Shown piece after piece: positions 1 to 5,462 of a stretch of 19,218 nucleotides of DNA. Below the pieces are notes generated by a model, which ran no database searches, was not told where the DNA came from, and was given only the letters and a program-made list of their open reading frames with translations. Position 1 is the first letter of the stretch; the number at the start of each line of letters is the position of its first letter. Origin of the DNA: an uncultured Eggerthellaceae bacterium. Its GTDB lineage: Bacteria; Actinomycetota; Coriobacteriia; Coriobacteriales; Eggerthellaceae. The position numbers and the translations under genes were made by a program. The stretch covers positions 1 to 19,218 of the forward strand of contig CAJUQK010000032.1 of assembly GCA_910588205.1 (NCBI GenBank), in the 5' to 3' direction.

Positions 1-8
1 TGGGTTCG

Positions 9-31
9 GGCCGAGCCAGCTCGGCCTCTAC
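9..31 (-). repeat. REP-like hairpin, GTAG on minus strand (copy 1)
   Basis: Perfect palindrome GGCCGAGC-CA-GCTCGGCC followed by TCTAC, so on the minus strand it reads GTAG, two bases, then a hairpin. The arms match those at 292-311 and 19092-19111. It lies at the window edge, downstream of a partial copy of the composite repeat (TGGGTTCGGG precedes it, as before 19092). No T-tract follows, so it is not a typical intrinsic terminator. Confidence 0.75.
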
Positions 32-63
32 GGATGATGTTGCATTCTCCGGGTTATGGCGTT

Positions 64-87
64 GGGTCGAACACGTTCGACCCCTAC
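64..87 (-). repeat. REP-like hairpin, GTAG on minus strand (copy 2)
   Basis: Perfect 9-bp palindrome GGGTCGAAC-AC-GTTCGACCC followed directly by CTAC (84-87), then GGATCGTACGCCAGG, which resembles the flank after 19115. Arm bases differ from copy 1 but both arms change together. It pairs in inverted orientation with the GTAG hairpin at 126-150, a REPIN-like doublet. Confidence 0.8.
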
Positions 88-125
88 GGATCGTACGCCA
101 GGTGCACTCGGGTGAACCATGCATT

Positions 126-150
126 GTAGGGGCCGATCTGGATCGGCCCC
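126..150 (+). repeat. REP-like hairpin, GTAG on plus strand (copy 3)
   Basis: GTAG (126-129) overlaps a perfect 10-bp palindrome, GGGGCCGATC-TG-GATCGGCCCC (129-150). It is the inverted partner of 64-87; the two GTAG ends face each other across about 40 bp that contain GGGTGAACC. Downstream CACCCGG and CCTGTACG recur after the hairpin at 338-361. Confidence 0.8.
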
Positions 151-209
151 CTGTAACACCCGGAACAACCCTGTACGCCAGGCTATCCGGTTGGTGCCGC
201 AATCAATAT

Positions 210-232
210 GTTGCGCGTGATCTTCGCGCAAC
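210..232. repeat. TTGCGCG hairpin, second conserved palindrome of the composite repeat
   Basis: GTTGCGCG - TGATCTT - CGCGCAAC, a perfect 8-bp stem with a 7-nt loop. The same stem and loop recur at 396-426, and with one stem mismatch at 5440-5462. It is followed by GCATCCTC and a CGCGC-GAA-GCGCG mini-hairpin (241-253), also shared with the 5440 copy. Unlike the GTAG hairpins, its stem sequence is conserved. Confidence 0.75.
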
Positions 233-291
233 GCATCCTCCGCGCGAAGCGCGACTCATTCGGTCCTGTTGCACTCTCGGGTTGCCATGTC

Positions 292-315
292 GGGCCGAGC
301 CAGCTCGGCCCCTAC
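292..315 (-). repeat. REP-like hairpin, GTAG on minus strand (copy 4)
   Basis: Perfect palindrome GGGCCGAGC-CA-GCTCGGCCC (292-311) plus CTAC (312-315). It is identical to the hairpin at 19092-19115 and forms an inverted doublet with 338-361, separated by only 22 bp. Confidence 0.8.
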
Positions 316-337
316 GAGGGACCTGCGACATCGCTTC

Positions 338-361
338 GTAGGGGCAGACCGTGGTCCGCCC
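338..361 (+). repeat. REP-like hairpin, GTAG on plus strand (copy 5)
   Basis: GTAG (338-341) followed by GGGCAGACC-GT-GGTCCGCCC, a 9-bp stem with one A/C mismatch. It is the inverted partner of 292-315. A direct repeat of CCCGGGG (359-365 and 371-377) follows, then TCCTGTACGGCAGGC, shared with the region after copy 3. Confidence 0.75.
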
Positions 362-395
362 GGGGTTGCACCCGGGGTAATCCTGTACGGCAGGC

Positions 396-426
396 ATATG
401 TTGCGCGTGATCTTCGCGCAACATAT
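396..426. repeat. TTGCGCG hairpin, longest copy
   Basis: ATATGTTGCGCG - TGATCTT - CGCGCAACATAT, a perfect 12-bp stem with a 7-nt loop. The core and loop are identical to 210-232; here the flanking ATAT also pairs. From here to the gene at 551 (427-550) I see only its ribosome site AAAGGAG (538-544) and no clear -35/-10 pair. Confidence 0.75.
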
Positions 427-550
427 CCTCGGTAAAACGGGAAGGCAACGGGATGTTCGTTGGAAGACAACGAATGGCCTGCACGGAACCCCTTCACTCC
501 GGATGAGGGCATCATGTGCACAGCTAGACGAACGATCAAAGGAGTGAATC

Positions 551-841
551 ATGACCGTTATGGATTCTTTGAAGCATGCAGCGAACGAAGCCAAAGAGGC
601 TGCGGAGCGCGCTGGTGAAGCTGCCAAGCCGTTCTTGGATGACGCAAAAGAAGCTATCGGCAATGCGGCTGAGACCGCAAAGGAAAAGGGTGGAGAGGCT
701 TTTGAGGCCGCCAAGGAGAAGGGCGCTGACGTGATGGCTGCCGCCAAAGAAAAGGGCTCGGCAGCAGCGGAAGCCGCCAAGGAAAAGGCCGAAGAGGTCA
801 CGGGCAAGGATCTTGACGGAGACGGCAAGATTGGAAAGTAG
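551..841 (+). CDS. small LEA-like amphipathic helical protein with 11-residue repeats
   Basis: A 96-residue protein rich in Ala, Lys and Glu, with no signal peptide and no membrane segment. Residues about 42-85 contain four consecutive 11-residue units of the form xAAKEKGxxxx (TAKEKGGEAFE, AAKEKGADVMA, AAKEKGSAAAE, AAKEKAEEVTG). This is the periodicity of group 3 LEA / apolipoprotein-like amphipathic helices. The C-terminus DLDGDGKIGK has the spacing of a calcium-binding EF-hand or dockerin-type loop but is only one partial loop. The start is fixed by AAAGGAG at 538-544, 6 nt before ATG; a second ATG at codon 4 lacks such a site. It is monocistronic, ended by the terminator at 890-925. In other bacteria such proteins are linked to desiccation or osmotic stress; a stress-protective role here is inferred. 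The long antisense ORF is a composition artefact. Confidence 0.85.
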   Translation: MTVMDSLKHAANEAKEAAERAGEAAKPFLDDAKEAIGNAAETAKEKGGEAFEAAKEKGADVMAAAKEKGSAAAEAAKEKAEEVTGKDLDGDGKIGK

Positions 842-889
842 GAAGAGCACGGCGTAAACGCCTCTCCCCTTAGGCTACACCCCCCTACG

Positions 890-925
890 AATAGGCAGGT
901 ACCGCTTGAGTGCCTGCCTATTTTG
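890..925 (+). terminator. intrinsic terminator after the LEA-like gene
   Basis: AATAGGCAGG (890-899) pairs with CCTGCCTATT (913-922). The stem extends inward by U-G, A-U and C-G pairs to leave a 7-nt loop (903-909), and TATTTTGTTG follows. A smaller hairpin GGCG-TAAA-CGCC (851-862) lies between the stop codon and this terminator. Confidence 0.8.
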
Positions 926-928
926 TTG

Positions 929-1143
929 TCAGGCCCCCTTCGCCGTCAGTCGATTGCAGAGGAGGGCGGCTCTCAGGGGAAATGGCTGCCAGCACAGGCA
1001 AGGCACTCAGGCCCAGTCCATGGCCACGGACCACTACCCGGTGCCTGCTCGCTTACAGAAGCGTGCCAGATGAGTGAGGGGGTGCGCTGCGCTGGAGCCA
1101 TAGGCTTTAATAGGCGCCAGAGATAGCGAATGAAGACGCAGGT
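929..1143. other. intergenic stretch with no supported gene
   Basis: Between the terminator and the ribosome site of the next gene. The one plus-strand ORF here (923-1126) has no ribosome site, no recognisable motif and starts inside the terminator. An AT-rich TTTAATAGG near 1109 could be a -10 region for the holin-like gene, but no good -35 is visible. Confidence 0.4.
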
Positions 1144-1155
1144 AAGGAGGCACCT

Positions 1156-1524
1156 ATGAGCTTTCTCATCCGTTGGTTAGTGACGGCTATCGCTGTGGCG
1201 GCAGCCGTGTGGCTGGTACCGGGCATCGAATTGATCGGCGGCGATTCAGCCTGGGTCGGGATAGCCATCTTCGCGCTGATCCTATCCCTGGTGAACATCT
1301 CCGTGAAGCCATTGATGCAGATCCTATCTTTGCCTGTCACCGTGGTCACCCTGGGCATCTTCTATCTGATCGTGAACACCATCATGTTGTATTTAGCCGC
1401 ATGGTTGGCGAACGGGCTCTTCGGGATAGGGTTCTGGATCTCAGGGTTCGGTAGTGCGTTCTTGGCATCCATTGTGATATCCATTGTGAGCGCGTTGGTG
1501 AATTCGCTGATCGGGAATGACTGA
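1156..1524 (+). CDS. YvlD/phage-holin-4 family small membrane protein
   Basis: A 122-residue, very hydrophobic protein with four predicted transmembrane helices (about 3-25, 31-52, 56-84, 92-118). The central VKPLMQILSLPVTVVTLGIF matches the hallmark of the PF04020 (Phage_holin_4_2 / YvlD) family: an 'NxxVKPxLxxLSLPxTxxTLGLF'-like segment in the loop before TM3. Length is typical. Despite the family name, members are mostly chromosomal membrane proteins of unknown function, some in cell-envelope stress operons, and nothing phage-like surrounds this one. The start is set by AAGGAGG (1144-1150), 5 nt before ATG. The next gene begins 42 bp downstream on the same strand but seems to carry its own promoter. 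Confidence 0.85.
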   Translation: MSFLIRWLVTAIAVAAAVWLVPGIELIGGDSAWVGIAIFALILSLVNISVKPLMQILSLPVTVVTLGIFYLIVNTIMLYLAAWLANGLFGIGFWISGFGSAFLASIVISIVSALVNSLIGND

Positions 1525-1554
1525 CAACGAAAGCGGAGGGAGGCCGGTGCACGG

Positions 1555-1560
1555 TACAAT
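1555..1560 (+). promoter_or_regulatory. candidate -10 for a leaderless membrane-protein gene
   Basis: TACAAT ends 6 nt before the ATG at 1567, placing the start of transcription at or next to the A of the start codon. No ribosome site lies at usable distance: the only purine run, GGAGGGAGG at 1535-1543, is 23 nt upstream. No convincing -35 is visible. Leaderless genes with a TAnnnT box 6-7 nt before ATG are common in actinobacteria. Confidence 0.4.
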
Positions 1561-1566
1561 GACCCC

Positions 1567-3297
1567 ATGGGTTCTTTCCTTGCCTCCCTCACGCGCACGC
1601 AGTGGCTGCAATTAGCAGCCATCTCAGCGGTTCTCTCGTTCTGCTGCGTTTTCGGCATCTCATACACTACCGGTGAGGGCTTCGCCACTCTGTCGCTCCC
1701 GGTAGAGCTTCTGCTCACCGGCTTAGGCGTCATACCCTTCGCCCTGGTCATCTTGGTGCTCAACTTCGCCCTGGACAGCTTTGCTCAGCGCACCCCTCGG
1801 CGAAGGGGCGTTGCCTTTCGCCATCCCACCCTTGTGACCTTCGCGGTGATCCTCCTCTGCTGGCTCCCCTGGCTCATTGCGAACTTTCCGGGCAGCAGCT
1901 ATTGGGATACCTATTGGCAGATGTGGCAGGTGTATCCTGACGCCCACCCTGTGGCATTGATCCAGTGGGCACCTGTGCGCCAGAGCACCCTGACAGATGC
2001 GTGGCTGGTGGACCATCATCCGATGCTCACGACACTGCTCTTCGGCGGCGCGGCCTGGTTGAGCGACCAGCTCACCGGCACATGGATGGCAGGTGTCTTC
2101 GTGCTATCCACGCTCCAAACGCTGGCGTACGCTGCGCTCTTCGCGGGGATGCTCCGCTTGTTCCGTCGTTGGGGCACGCCTCGTTGGGCACGCATGGGTA
2201 TCTTGGCATTCCTCTGCTTGATGCCTGCGGTGCCCACGTGGGCAAGCTGTGTGGTGAAGGATGCGGTCTTCGGTCTCTTCTTCCTGCCTTGGTTGCTGAT
2301 GCTGGCGAACTGTGCACGAACGCGCGGCCGCTATCTGACAACTCGGCGCATCATCCTCTTCGTGGTGCTAGCGCTGCTGATGTGCCTGACGAAGAAGACA
2401 GGCATCTTCATCGTAGGGGTTACGGCGATAGCGGCCTGCGTTTTCTTTTGGAAGCGGAAGCCTTTGGTGAGGGCGTTCGCTTGGCAGGGGGCAACGTGTC
2501 TTATCGTGATGACGTTGTTGTTGCCCCTGATCATCTTCCCTTTGGCGAATATCTCGCCTGGTGGCAAGCAAGAGATCTTGGGGCCTCTATTCCAGCAAAC
2601 GGCTCGCTATGCCCAAACCCATGAACTGACCCCGGAAGAGGCGCAGGTCATTGATGCGGTAGTGGATGTGGAGCGCGTGCGCGAACACTATCAGTTCGAT
2701 TTCCAAGATGGCGTCAAGTACTACTATCGGGTAGACTCCACTCCCGCTGATCTGGGTGCGTATCTGGAGCTCTATGCTGCCCAGGGGATCCAGGATCCGG
2801 AAGCCTATTTCGCAGCCATTGCGTCTCAGGCGGGGATGTATGTGGCGCCCACCACGTTCCTTAATATCCGGATGGTCACGGTGGATACCAAGCTGGGCGA
2901 AGAAGACCGGCCTGTGCTCTGGAACCCGCCGGAACTGGATTGGCTGCGTGAGGGGTTGGATGAGTTCTACGCAGCCATCGCATCCATCCCTGTGCTGAAC
3001 CTGCCGTTCCTGACGGTGGTCTACGTGCTTTGGATCCCAGCAATCCTCTTATTCGCGAACCTACGCAAGCGCCTCGGCTTGGGGGTGCTCTTCGTGCCGT
3101 TGGCCGTGGTGGTGGGGTTCTGCGTGATAGCTCCTGTCTTCGACGCGCGCTATGTTTGGCCGATGTTGCTGGCCGTCCCTGTCCTGTGGGCAGCCTGCAC
3201 CGGACCCTCTCTTCGCAACAGCTCTGAGGCGGGCATGCCTGTCTCAGAAACGTGTTCTTGCACTTCGATGGCTGTTTCTTCGATGGCTTCGCTATGA
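1567..3297 (+). CDS. DUF6020-type polytopic membrane protein, GT-C glycosyltransferase-like
   Basis: A 576-residue protein with about 10-12 hydrophobic segments. After two N-terminal helices and a basic loop (RTPRRR, 75-80) comes a helix ending in NFPGSSYWDTYWQMWQ (107-121), then VDHHPMLTTLLFG (148-160). A 'PGxxxxD...' loop followed by a HHP motif is what I associate with DUF6020 proteins, relatives of GT-C polyprenyl-phosphate-sugar glycosyltransferases. A soluble loop of about 150 residues (roughly 330-480) precedes the last helices, which end in FDARYVWPMLL. A role in envelope or exopolysaccharide glycosylation is plausible but inferred. The start at 1567 has no ribosome site and probably makes a leaderless message. 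The last 49 codons overlap the convergent minus-strand ORF at 3150-3419. The tail after about residue 550 (Ser/Met/Cys-rich) looks non-native, so the ancestral protein probably ended near there. Confidence 0.75.
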   Translation: MGSFLASLTRTQWLQLAAISAVLSFCCVFGISYTTGEGFATLSLPVELLLTGLGVIPFALVILVLNFALDSFAQRTPRRRGVAFRHPTLVTFAVILLCWLPWLIANFPGSSYWDTYWQMWQVYPDAHPVALIQWAPVRQSTLTDAWLVDHHPMLTTLLFGGAAWLSDQLTGTWMAGVFVLSTLQTLAYAALFAGMLRLFRRWGTPRWARMGILAFLCLMPAVPTWASCVVKDAVFGLFFLPWLLMLANCARTRGRYLTTRRIILFVVLALLMCLTKKTGIFIVGVTAIAACVFFWKRKPLVRAFAWQGATCLIVMTLLLPLIIFPLANISPGGKQEILGPLFQQTARYAQTHELTPEEAQVIDAVVDVERVREHYQFDFQDGVKYYYRVDSTPADLGAYLELYAAQGIQDPEAYFAAIASQAGMYVAPTTFLNIRMVTVDTKLGEEDRPVLWNPPELDWLREGLDEFYAAIASIPVLNLPFLTVVYVLWIPAILLFANLRKRLGLGVLFVPLAVVVGFCVIAPVFDARYVWPMLLAVPVLWAACTGPSLRNSSEAGMPVSETCSCTSMAVSSMASL

Positions 3298-3419
3298 CCG
3301 GTCAAGGCCGCGAAGGGTGCGAACTGCGCTGCCCGGTCTTCCATGGACATAGGAGGATAAGCGGATTCAGGGCGGGTGCATTCCAAGATATCAAGGTACT
3401 TCTCAGGCTTCTTGCTCAC
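3150..3419 (-). CDS. YolD-like short protein coupled to the Y-family polymerase, probably truncated
   Basis: An 89-residue ORF starting with GTG at 3419. Its start overlaps the polymerase stop codon as GTGA, with AGGAGG 9 nt upstream inside the polymerase gene, so translational coupling is likely. Residues 1-45 (KKPEKYLDIL, then MSMEDRAAQFAPFAALTGHSEAI) resemble the N-terminus of the small YolD-like proteins found beside UvrX/UmuC-type polymerases in many Gram-positives. Full-length members are about 110-130 residues with a C-terminal beta-rich half that is absent here. From about residue 50 the sequence runs antisense into the membrane-protein gene and looks non-native. I infer a 3' truncation, perhaps by a deletion between two convergent genes. 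YolD-like proteins are functionally uncharacterised partners of the polymerase. Confidence 0.6.
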   Translation of the reverse strand: MSKKPEKYLDILECTRPESAYPPMSMEDRAAQFAPFAALTGHSEAIEETAIEVQEHVSETGMPASELLRREGPVQAAHRTGTASNIGQT

Positions 3420-4942
3420 GCTGAATGACCTCCTATCTGCTTGTTTCGCTGTCGGGCCGTGGCTCCCTCCTTGAGGCTGGTGGCCTTCAGCACGGCATTC
3501 TTCCCGAACTTCTCCTTGATGCCCAACATAGTTTCTTGTAGGGTGCGCTCTCGCTCCAGCTCTTCGGCGGGAATATCATCCTCATCTCCGAATAACGTCA
3601 GTTGATCGGGCCGGTGGCGCAGCTCCTCTTCTGTGGCTAGGCGCTCTGCGGAGATGGAGATCTTCCGCGCCAAGAAGCGTGGCTCCACCAGCTCATCGAA
3701 GAGTCCAAGCACTGCCCGGCTGATCTGCTTGGCAGAAGAGGTTGGGGTAGACAGGCGCTTCGTGCCGTGGGCGTGCTTGGGCACGAGCCGACCGTAGCGG
3801 TCTTCCACCACCGGGTACGCCTGGAGGTCTTGGGCATCCTCCCCAAGGCGCTCGGCCGAGAGGCTTGTCCGGTCATAGCCCACCGTGAGCACCAGTAGAT
3901 CCGTCTTCAGCCCGGCTGCCGTCAGATCCAGGGCCAGCTGCTCCGCCATCTCCCAGGCCACCAGCCGCGCATCTTCGAACCCATAGGGTGCATGCAGCAC
4001 TTGCCCGGCTATCGTGCTGCGGGCGTGCGGCTGGTATTCCTTGATGTGAGCCATAGTGACCGGTTCCACGCCCCAAGCATGATCTATCAGTAGTTCGGCA
4101 TTCTTGCCGAAGAGGCTGAACAGCACCTCTTCGTTGAGTCGGTCTCCGGAAGACCCCAACGAGCAACGGGCCACATCTCCCATGGTGAACATTCCTTGGC
4201 TTGCCAGCCTGCGTGCATAACCGGAACCCACGCGCCAGAAATCCGTGATAGGCTCGTGGCTCCACAGACGGCGCTTGTAAGCCGCTTCGTCCAGAGCCGC
4301 GATGCGCACCCCGTTCTCATCCGGCTCTTCGTGCTTCGCCAGGATATCCATGGCCACCTTCGCCAGATACAGGTTGGTGCCGATGCCCGCCGTGGCTGTG
4401 ATCCCGGTAGCCTGAAGGATATCCGTGATGACCTTGGACGCAAGCTGCCGCGCATTCAGCCGGTAGATGCGCAGGTAGCTGCCCGCATCTATCAATACCT
4501 CATCAATAGAGTAGACGTGGATGTCTTCCGGAGCGAAGTAGCGCAGGTACACCTCGTAGACGCGGGTAGAATAGTCAAGGTAGAGGGCCATGCGCGGCTT
4601 GGCTGCCAGGAATGCCAGCTTTGCCTGAGGGTGGCGGCGCACCATACTATCCTCGAAGGAAGAGAAGGCGAACTGAGCATTCCGGCTCTGCCGCTGCAAC
4701 TTGCGCAGACGGTCCTCGTTCACCTGATCCACGCGCTGGATCACTTCGAAGAGCCGCGCTCGGCCACCGATGCGGTACGCTTTGAGCGAAGGTGAGACGG
4801 CCAGGCAGATGGTCTTTTCCGAACGCGCAACGTCGGCCACCACTAGATTGGTGGTGAGTGGATCCAGCCCTCGTTCGCGGCATTCCACGGACGCATAGAA
4901 GGACTTGAGGTCAATGGCTATGTAGCGAAAATCCGAACGCAT
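3416..4942 (-). CDS. Y-family translesion DNA polymerase (UmuC/DinB superfamily, UvrX-like)
   Basis: A 508-residue Y-family polymerase. Palm motif AIDLKSFYASVECRERGLDP (9-28) supplies the first metal ligand D11 and, in SFYA, an aromatic steric gate; YSIDEVLID (144-152) supplies catalytic D146 and E147; GIGTNLYLAKVAMDI (186-200) is the conserved nucleotide-handling motif. The little-finger region follows, then QLTLF (447-451), a clear beta-clamp-binding peptide. The tail ARQRNKQIGGHSA matches the 'RxRNxQIGGH' ending of Bacillus UvrX/YqjW-type proteins. Full length, with all catalytic residues present. It should act at stalled replication forks, copying past lesions with low fidelity. The ATG at 4942 has no ribosome site but sits 6 nt after a TATACT box, and a LexA-like site spans it. 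It is followed by the overlapping YolD-like ORF. Confidence 0.92.
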   Translation of the reverse strand: MRSDFRYIAIDLKSFYASVECRERGLDPLTTNLVVADVARSEKTICLAVSPSLKAYRIGGRARLFEVIQRVDQVNEDRLRKLQRQSRNAQFAFSSFEDSMVRRHPQAKLAFLAAKPRMALYLDYSTRVYEVYLRYFAPEDIHVYSIDEVLIDAGSYLRIYRLNARQLASKVITDILQATGITATAGIGTNLYLAKVAMDILAKHEEPDENGVRIAALDEAAYKRRLWSHEPITDFWRVGSGYARRLASQGMFTMGDVARCSLGSSGDRLNEEVLFSLFGKNAELLIDHAWGVEPVTMAHIKEYQPHARSTIAGQVLHAPYGFEDARLVAWEMAEQLALDLTAAGLKTDLLVLTVGYDRTSLSAERLGEDAQDLQAYPVVEDRYGRLVPKHAHGTKRLSTPTSSAKQISRAVLGLFDELVEPRFLARKISISAERLATEEELRHRPDQLTLFGDEDDIPAEELERERTLQETMLGIKEKFGKNAVLKATSLKEGATARQRNKQIGGHSA

Positions 4943-4947
4943 GTACG
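4934..4947. promoter_or_regulatory. candidate LexA (SOS) box over the polymerase start codon
   Basis: Plus strand CGAAC-GCAT-GTACG; minus strand CGTAC-ATGC-GTTCG. The Gram-positive LexA consensus is CGAAC-N4-GTTCG, so one of ten fixed positions differs. It covers the start codon and presumed transcription start of the polymerase gene, an effective site for repression. Part of it is coding (Met-Arg-Ser), so chance similarity cannot be excluded. Confidence 0.5.
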
Positions 4948-4948
4948 T

Positions 4949-4954
4949 AGTATA
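4949..4954 (-). promoter_or_regulatory. -10 box of the Y-family polymerase gene (leaderless)
   Basis: TATACT on the minus strand, followed by ACGTAC and then ATG at 4942. Transcription would start at or within a base or two of the A of ATG. A possible -35, TTGTCT (4976-4981), is 21 bp away, which is long, so the -35 is uncertain. Confidence 0.55.
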
Positions 4955-4982
4955 TCAGACGTCCGTGTGATCCTGAGACAAA

Positions 4983-5099
4983 CGCTCTTCCCCGCAAGGG
5001 GCATTCGGCCTTAGGCTTCGGACAGGCGAAACCCATGATGATGTATATCATGGGTTTCTGGTCCTCAGAATCGGCCTCAACCCCTCACGGGGAAGAGCG
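4983..5099. repeat. 117-bp inverted repeat, MITE-like, between divergent genes
   Basis: Outer arms CGCTCTTCCCCG (4983-4994) and its complement (5088-5099) are perfect over 12 bp. Inner arms GAAACCCATGAT (5028-5039) and ATCATGGGTTTC (5047-5058) are perfect over 12 bp around a 7-nt loop. Between them the arms diverge and differ in length by 4 nt. Each end carries its own mini-hairpin: CCCC-GCAA-GGGG (4990-5001) and CCCC-TCAC-GGGG (5081-5092). I see no target-site duplication and no second copy in the window. It lies upstream of the polymerase promoter, so it would not be part of that transcript. Confidence 0.7.
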
Positions 5100-5121
5100 G
5101 TCCCCGTGTAACAATAAAAAT

Positions 5122-5226
5122 CCTTATCGCACTGCTGATGGGACCCTCCGGGTCCGCATCACTACTGCGGGCGGCTTATCGCCGCATTGCCGTGCTTCGC
5201 GCGAAATGCATGTGCGGCGCATAAGG
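5122..5226. other. cluster of hairpins closed by CCTTAT/ATAAGG
   Basis: CCTTAT (5122-5127) and ATAAGG (5221-5226) can pair around internal hairpins: GATG-GGACCC-TCC-GGGTCC-GCATC (5137-5160), TGCGG...CCGCA (5166-5186) and the palindrome TTCGCGCGAA near 5196-5205. The result could be a branched RNA or DNA structure. Its right part merges with the composite repeat that recurs near 18941. No coding potential is convincing here; the 74-codon ORF at 5035-5259 runs through both inverted repeats. Confidence 0.35.
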
Positions 5227-5339
5227 TCGTCTTGCTCACAGGTCTCTCCCGCCGCCTGACTAATATCCGCTGCTTACGCAGCGGGGGAAGGTGGGTTGTG
5301 ACCTGTATACACCTGCGTGGTTTTCTGGGTTGACACATC

Positions 5340-5363
5340 GGGTCGACCGAGGTCGACCCCTAC
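5340..5363 (-). repeat. REP-like hairpin, GTAG on minus strand (copy 6)
   Basis: Perfect palindrome GGGTCGACC-GA-GGTCGACCC (5340-5359) followed by CTAC (5360-5363). It is the inverted partner of 5413-5436. Arm sequence is unique among the copies yet fully self-complementary. Confidence 0.8.
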
Positions 5364-5412
5364 TAATCGCGTGTCAAGTTCCCATCGGGTGAACCGTGCA
5401 GGTCAGGTTGCC

Positions 5413-5436
5413 GTAGGGGCGGATCTAGATCCGCCC
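5413..5436 (+). repeat. REP-like hairpin, GTAG on plus strand (copy 7)
   Basis: GTAG (5413-5416) followed by the perfect palindrome GGGCGGATC-TA-GATCCGCCC (5417-5436). With 5340-5363 it forms an inverted doublet whose GTAG ends face each other across 49 bp. Confidence 0.8.
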
Positions 5437-5439
5437 GAT

Positions 5440-5462
5440 GTTGCGCGCGATCTTTGCGCAAC
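5440..5462. repeat. TTGCGCG hairpin, third copy
   Basis: GTTGCGCG - CGATCTT - TGCGCAAC: the same element as 210-232 and 396-426 with one stem change that leaves a G-T wobble. Then GCATTCTCCGCGCGAAGCG follows, as after 232. Confidence 0.7.

Noticed and set aside
1..430. Several short ORFs on both strands through the palindrome-rich region, and the idea of a CRISPR array.
   Set aside because: The frames are created by GC-rich palindromes, lack ribosome sites and share no codon bias with real genes. The hairpins are irregularly spaced, of alternating orientation and without unique equal-length spacers, so this is not a CRISPR array.
256..828. 190-codon minus-strand ORF opposite the LEA-like gene.
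   Set aside because: Antisense to a gene with a clear ribosome site and terminator; its Ser/Ala/Phe-rich translation is the mirror of AAKEKG repeats.
923..1126. 67-codon plus-strand ORF between the LEA-like and holin-like genes.
   Set aside because: Begins within the terminator T-tract, has no ribosome site and no recognisable motif.
1156..1524. Reading the holin-like gene as evidence for a prophage.
   Set aside because: PF04020-type proteins are mostly ordinary chromosomal genes, and no endolysin, terminase, capsid, integrase or att site is nearby.
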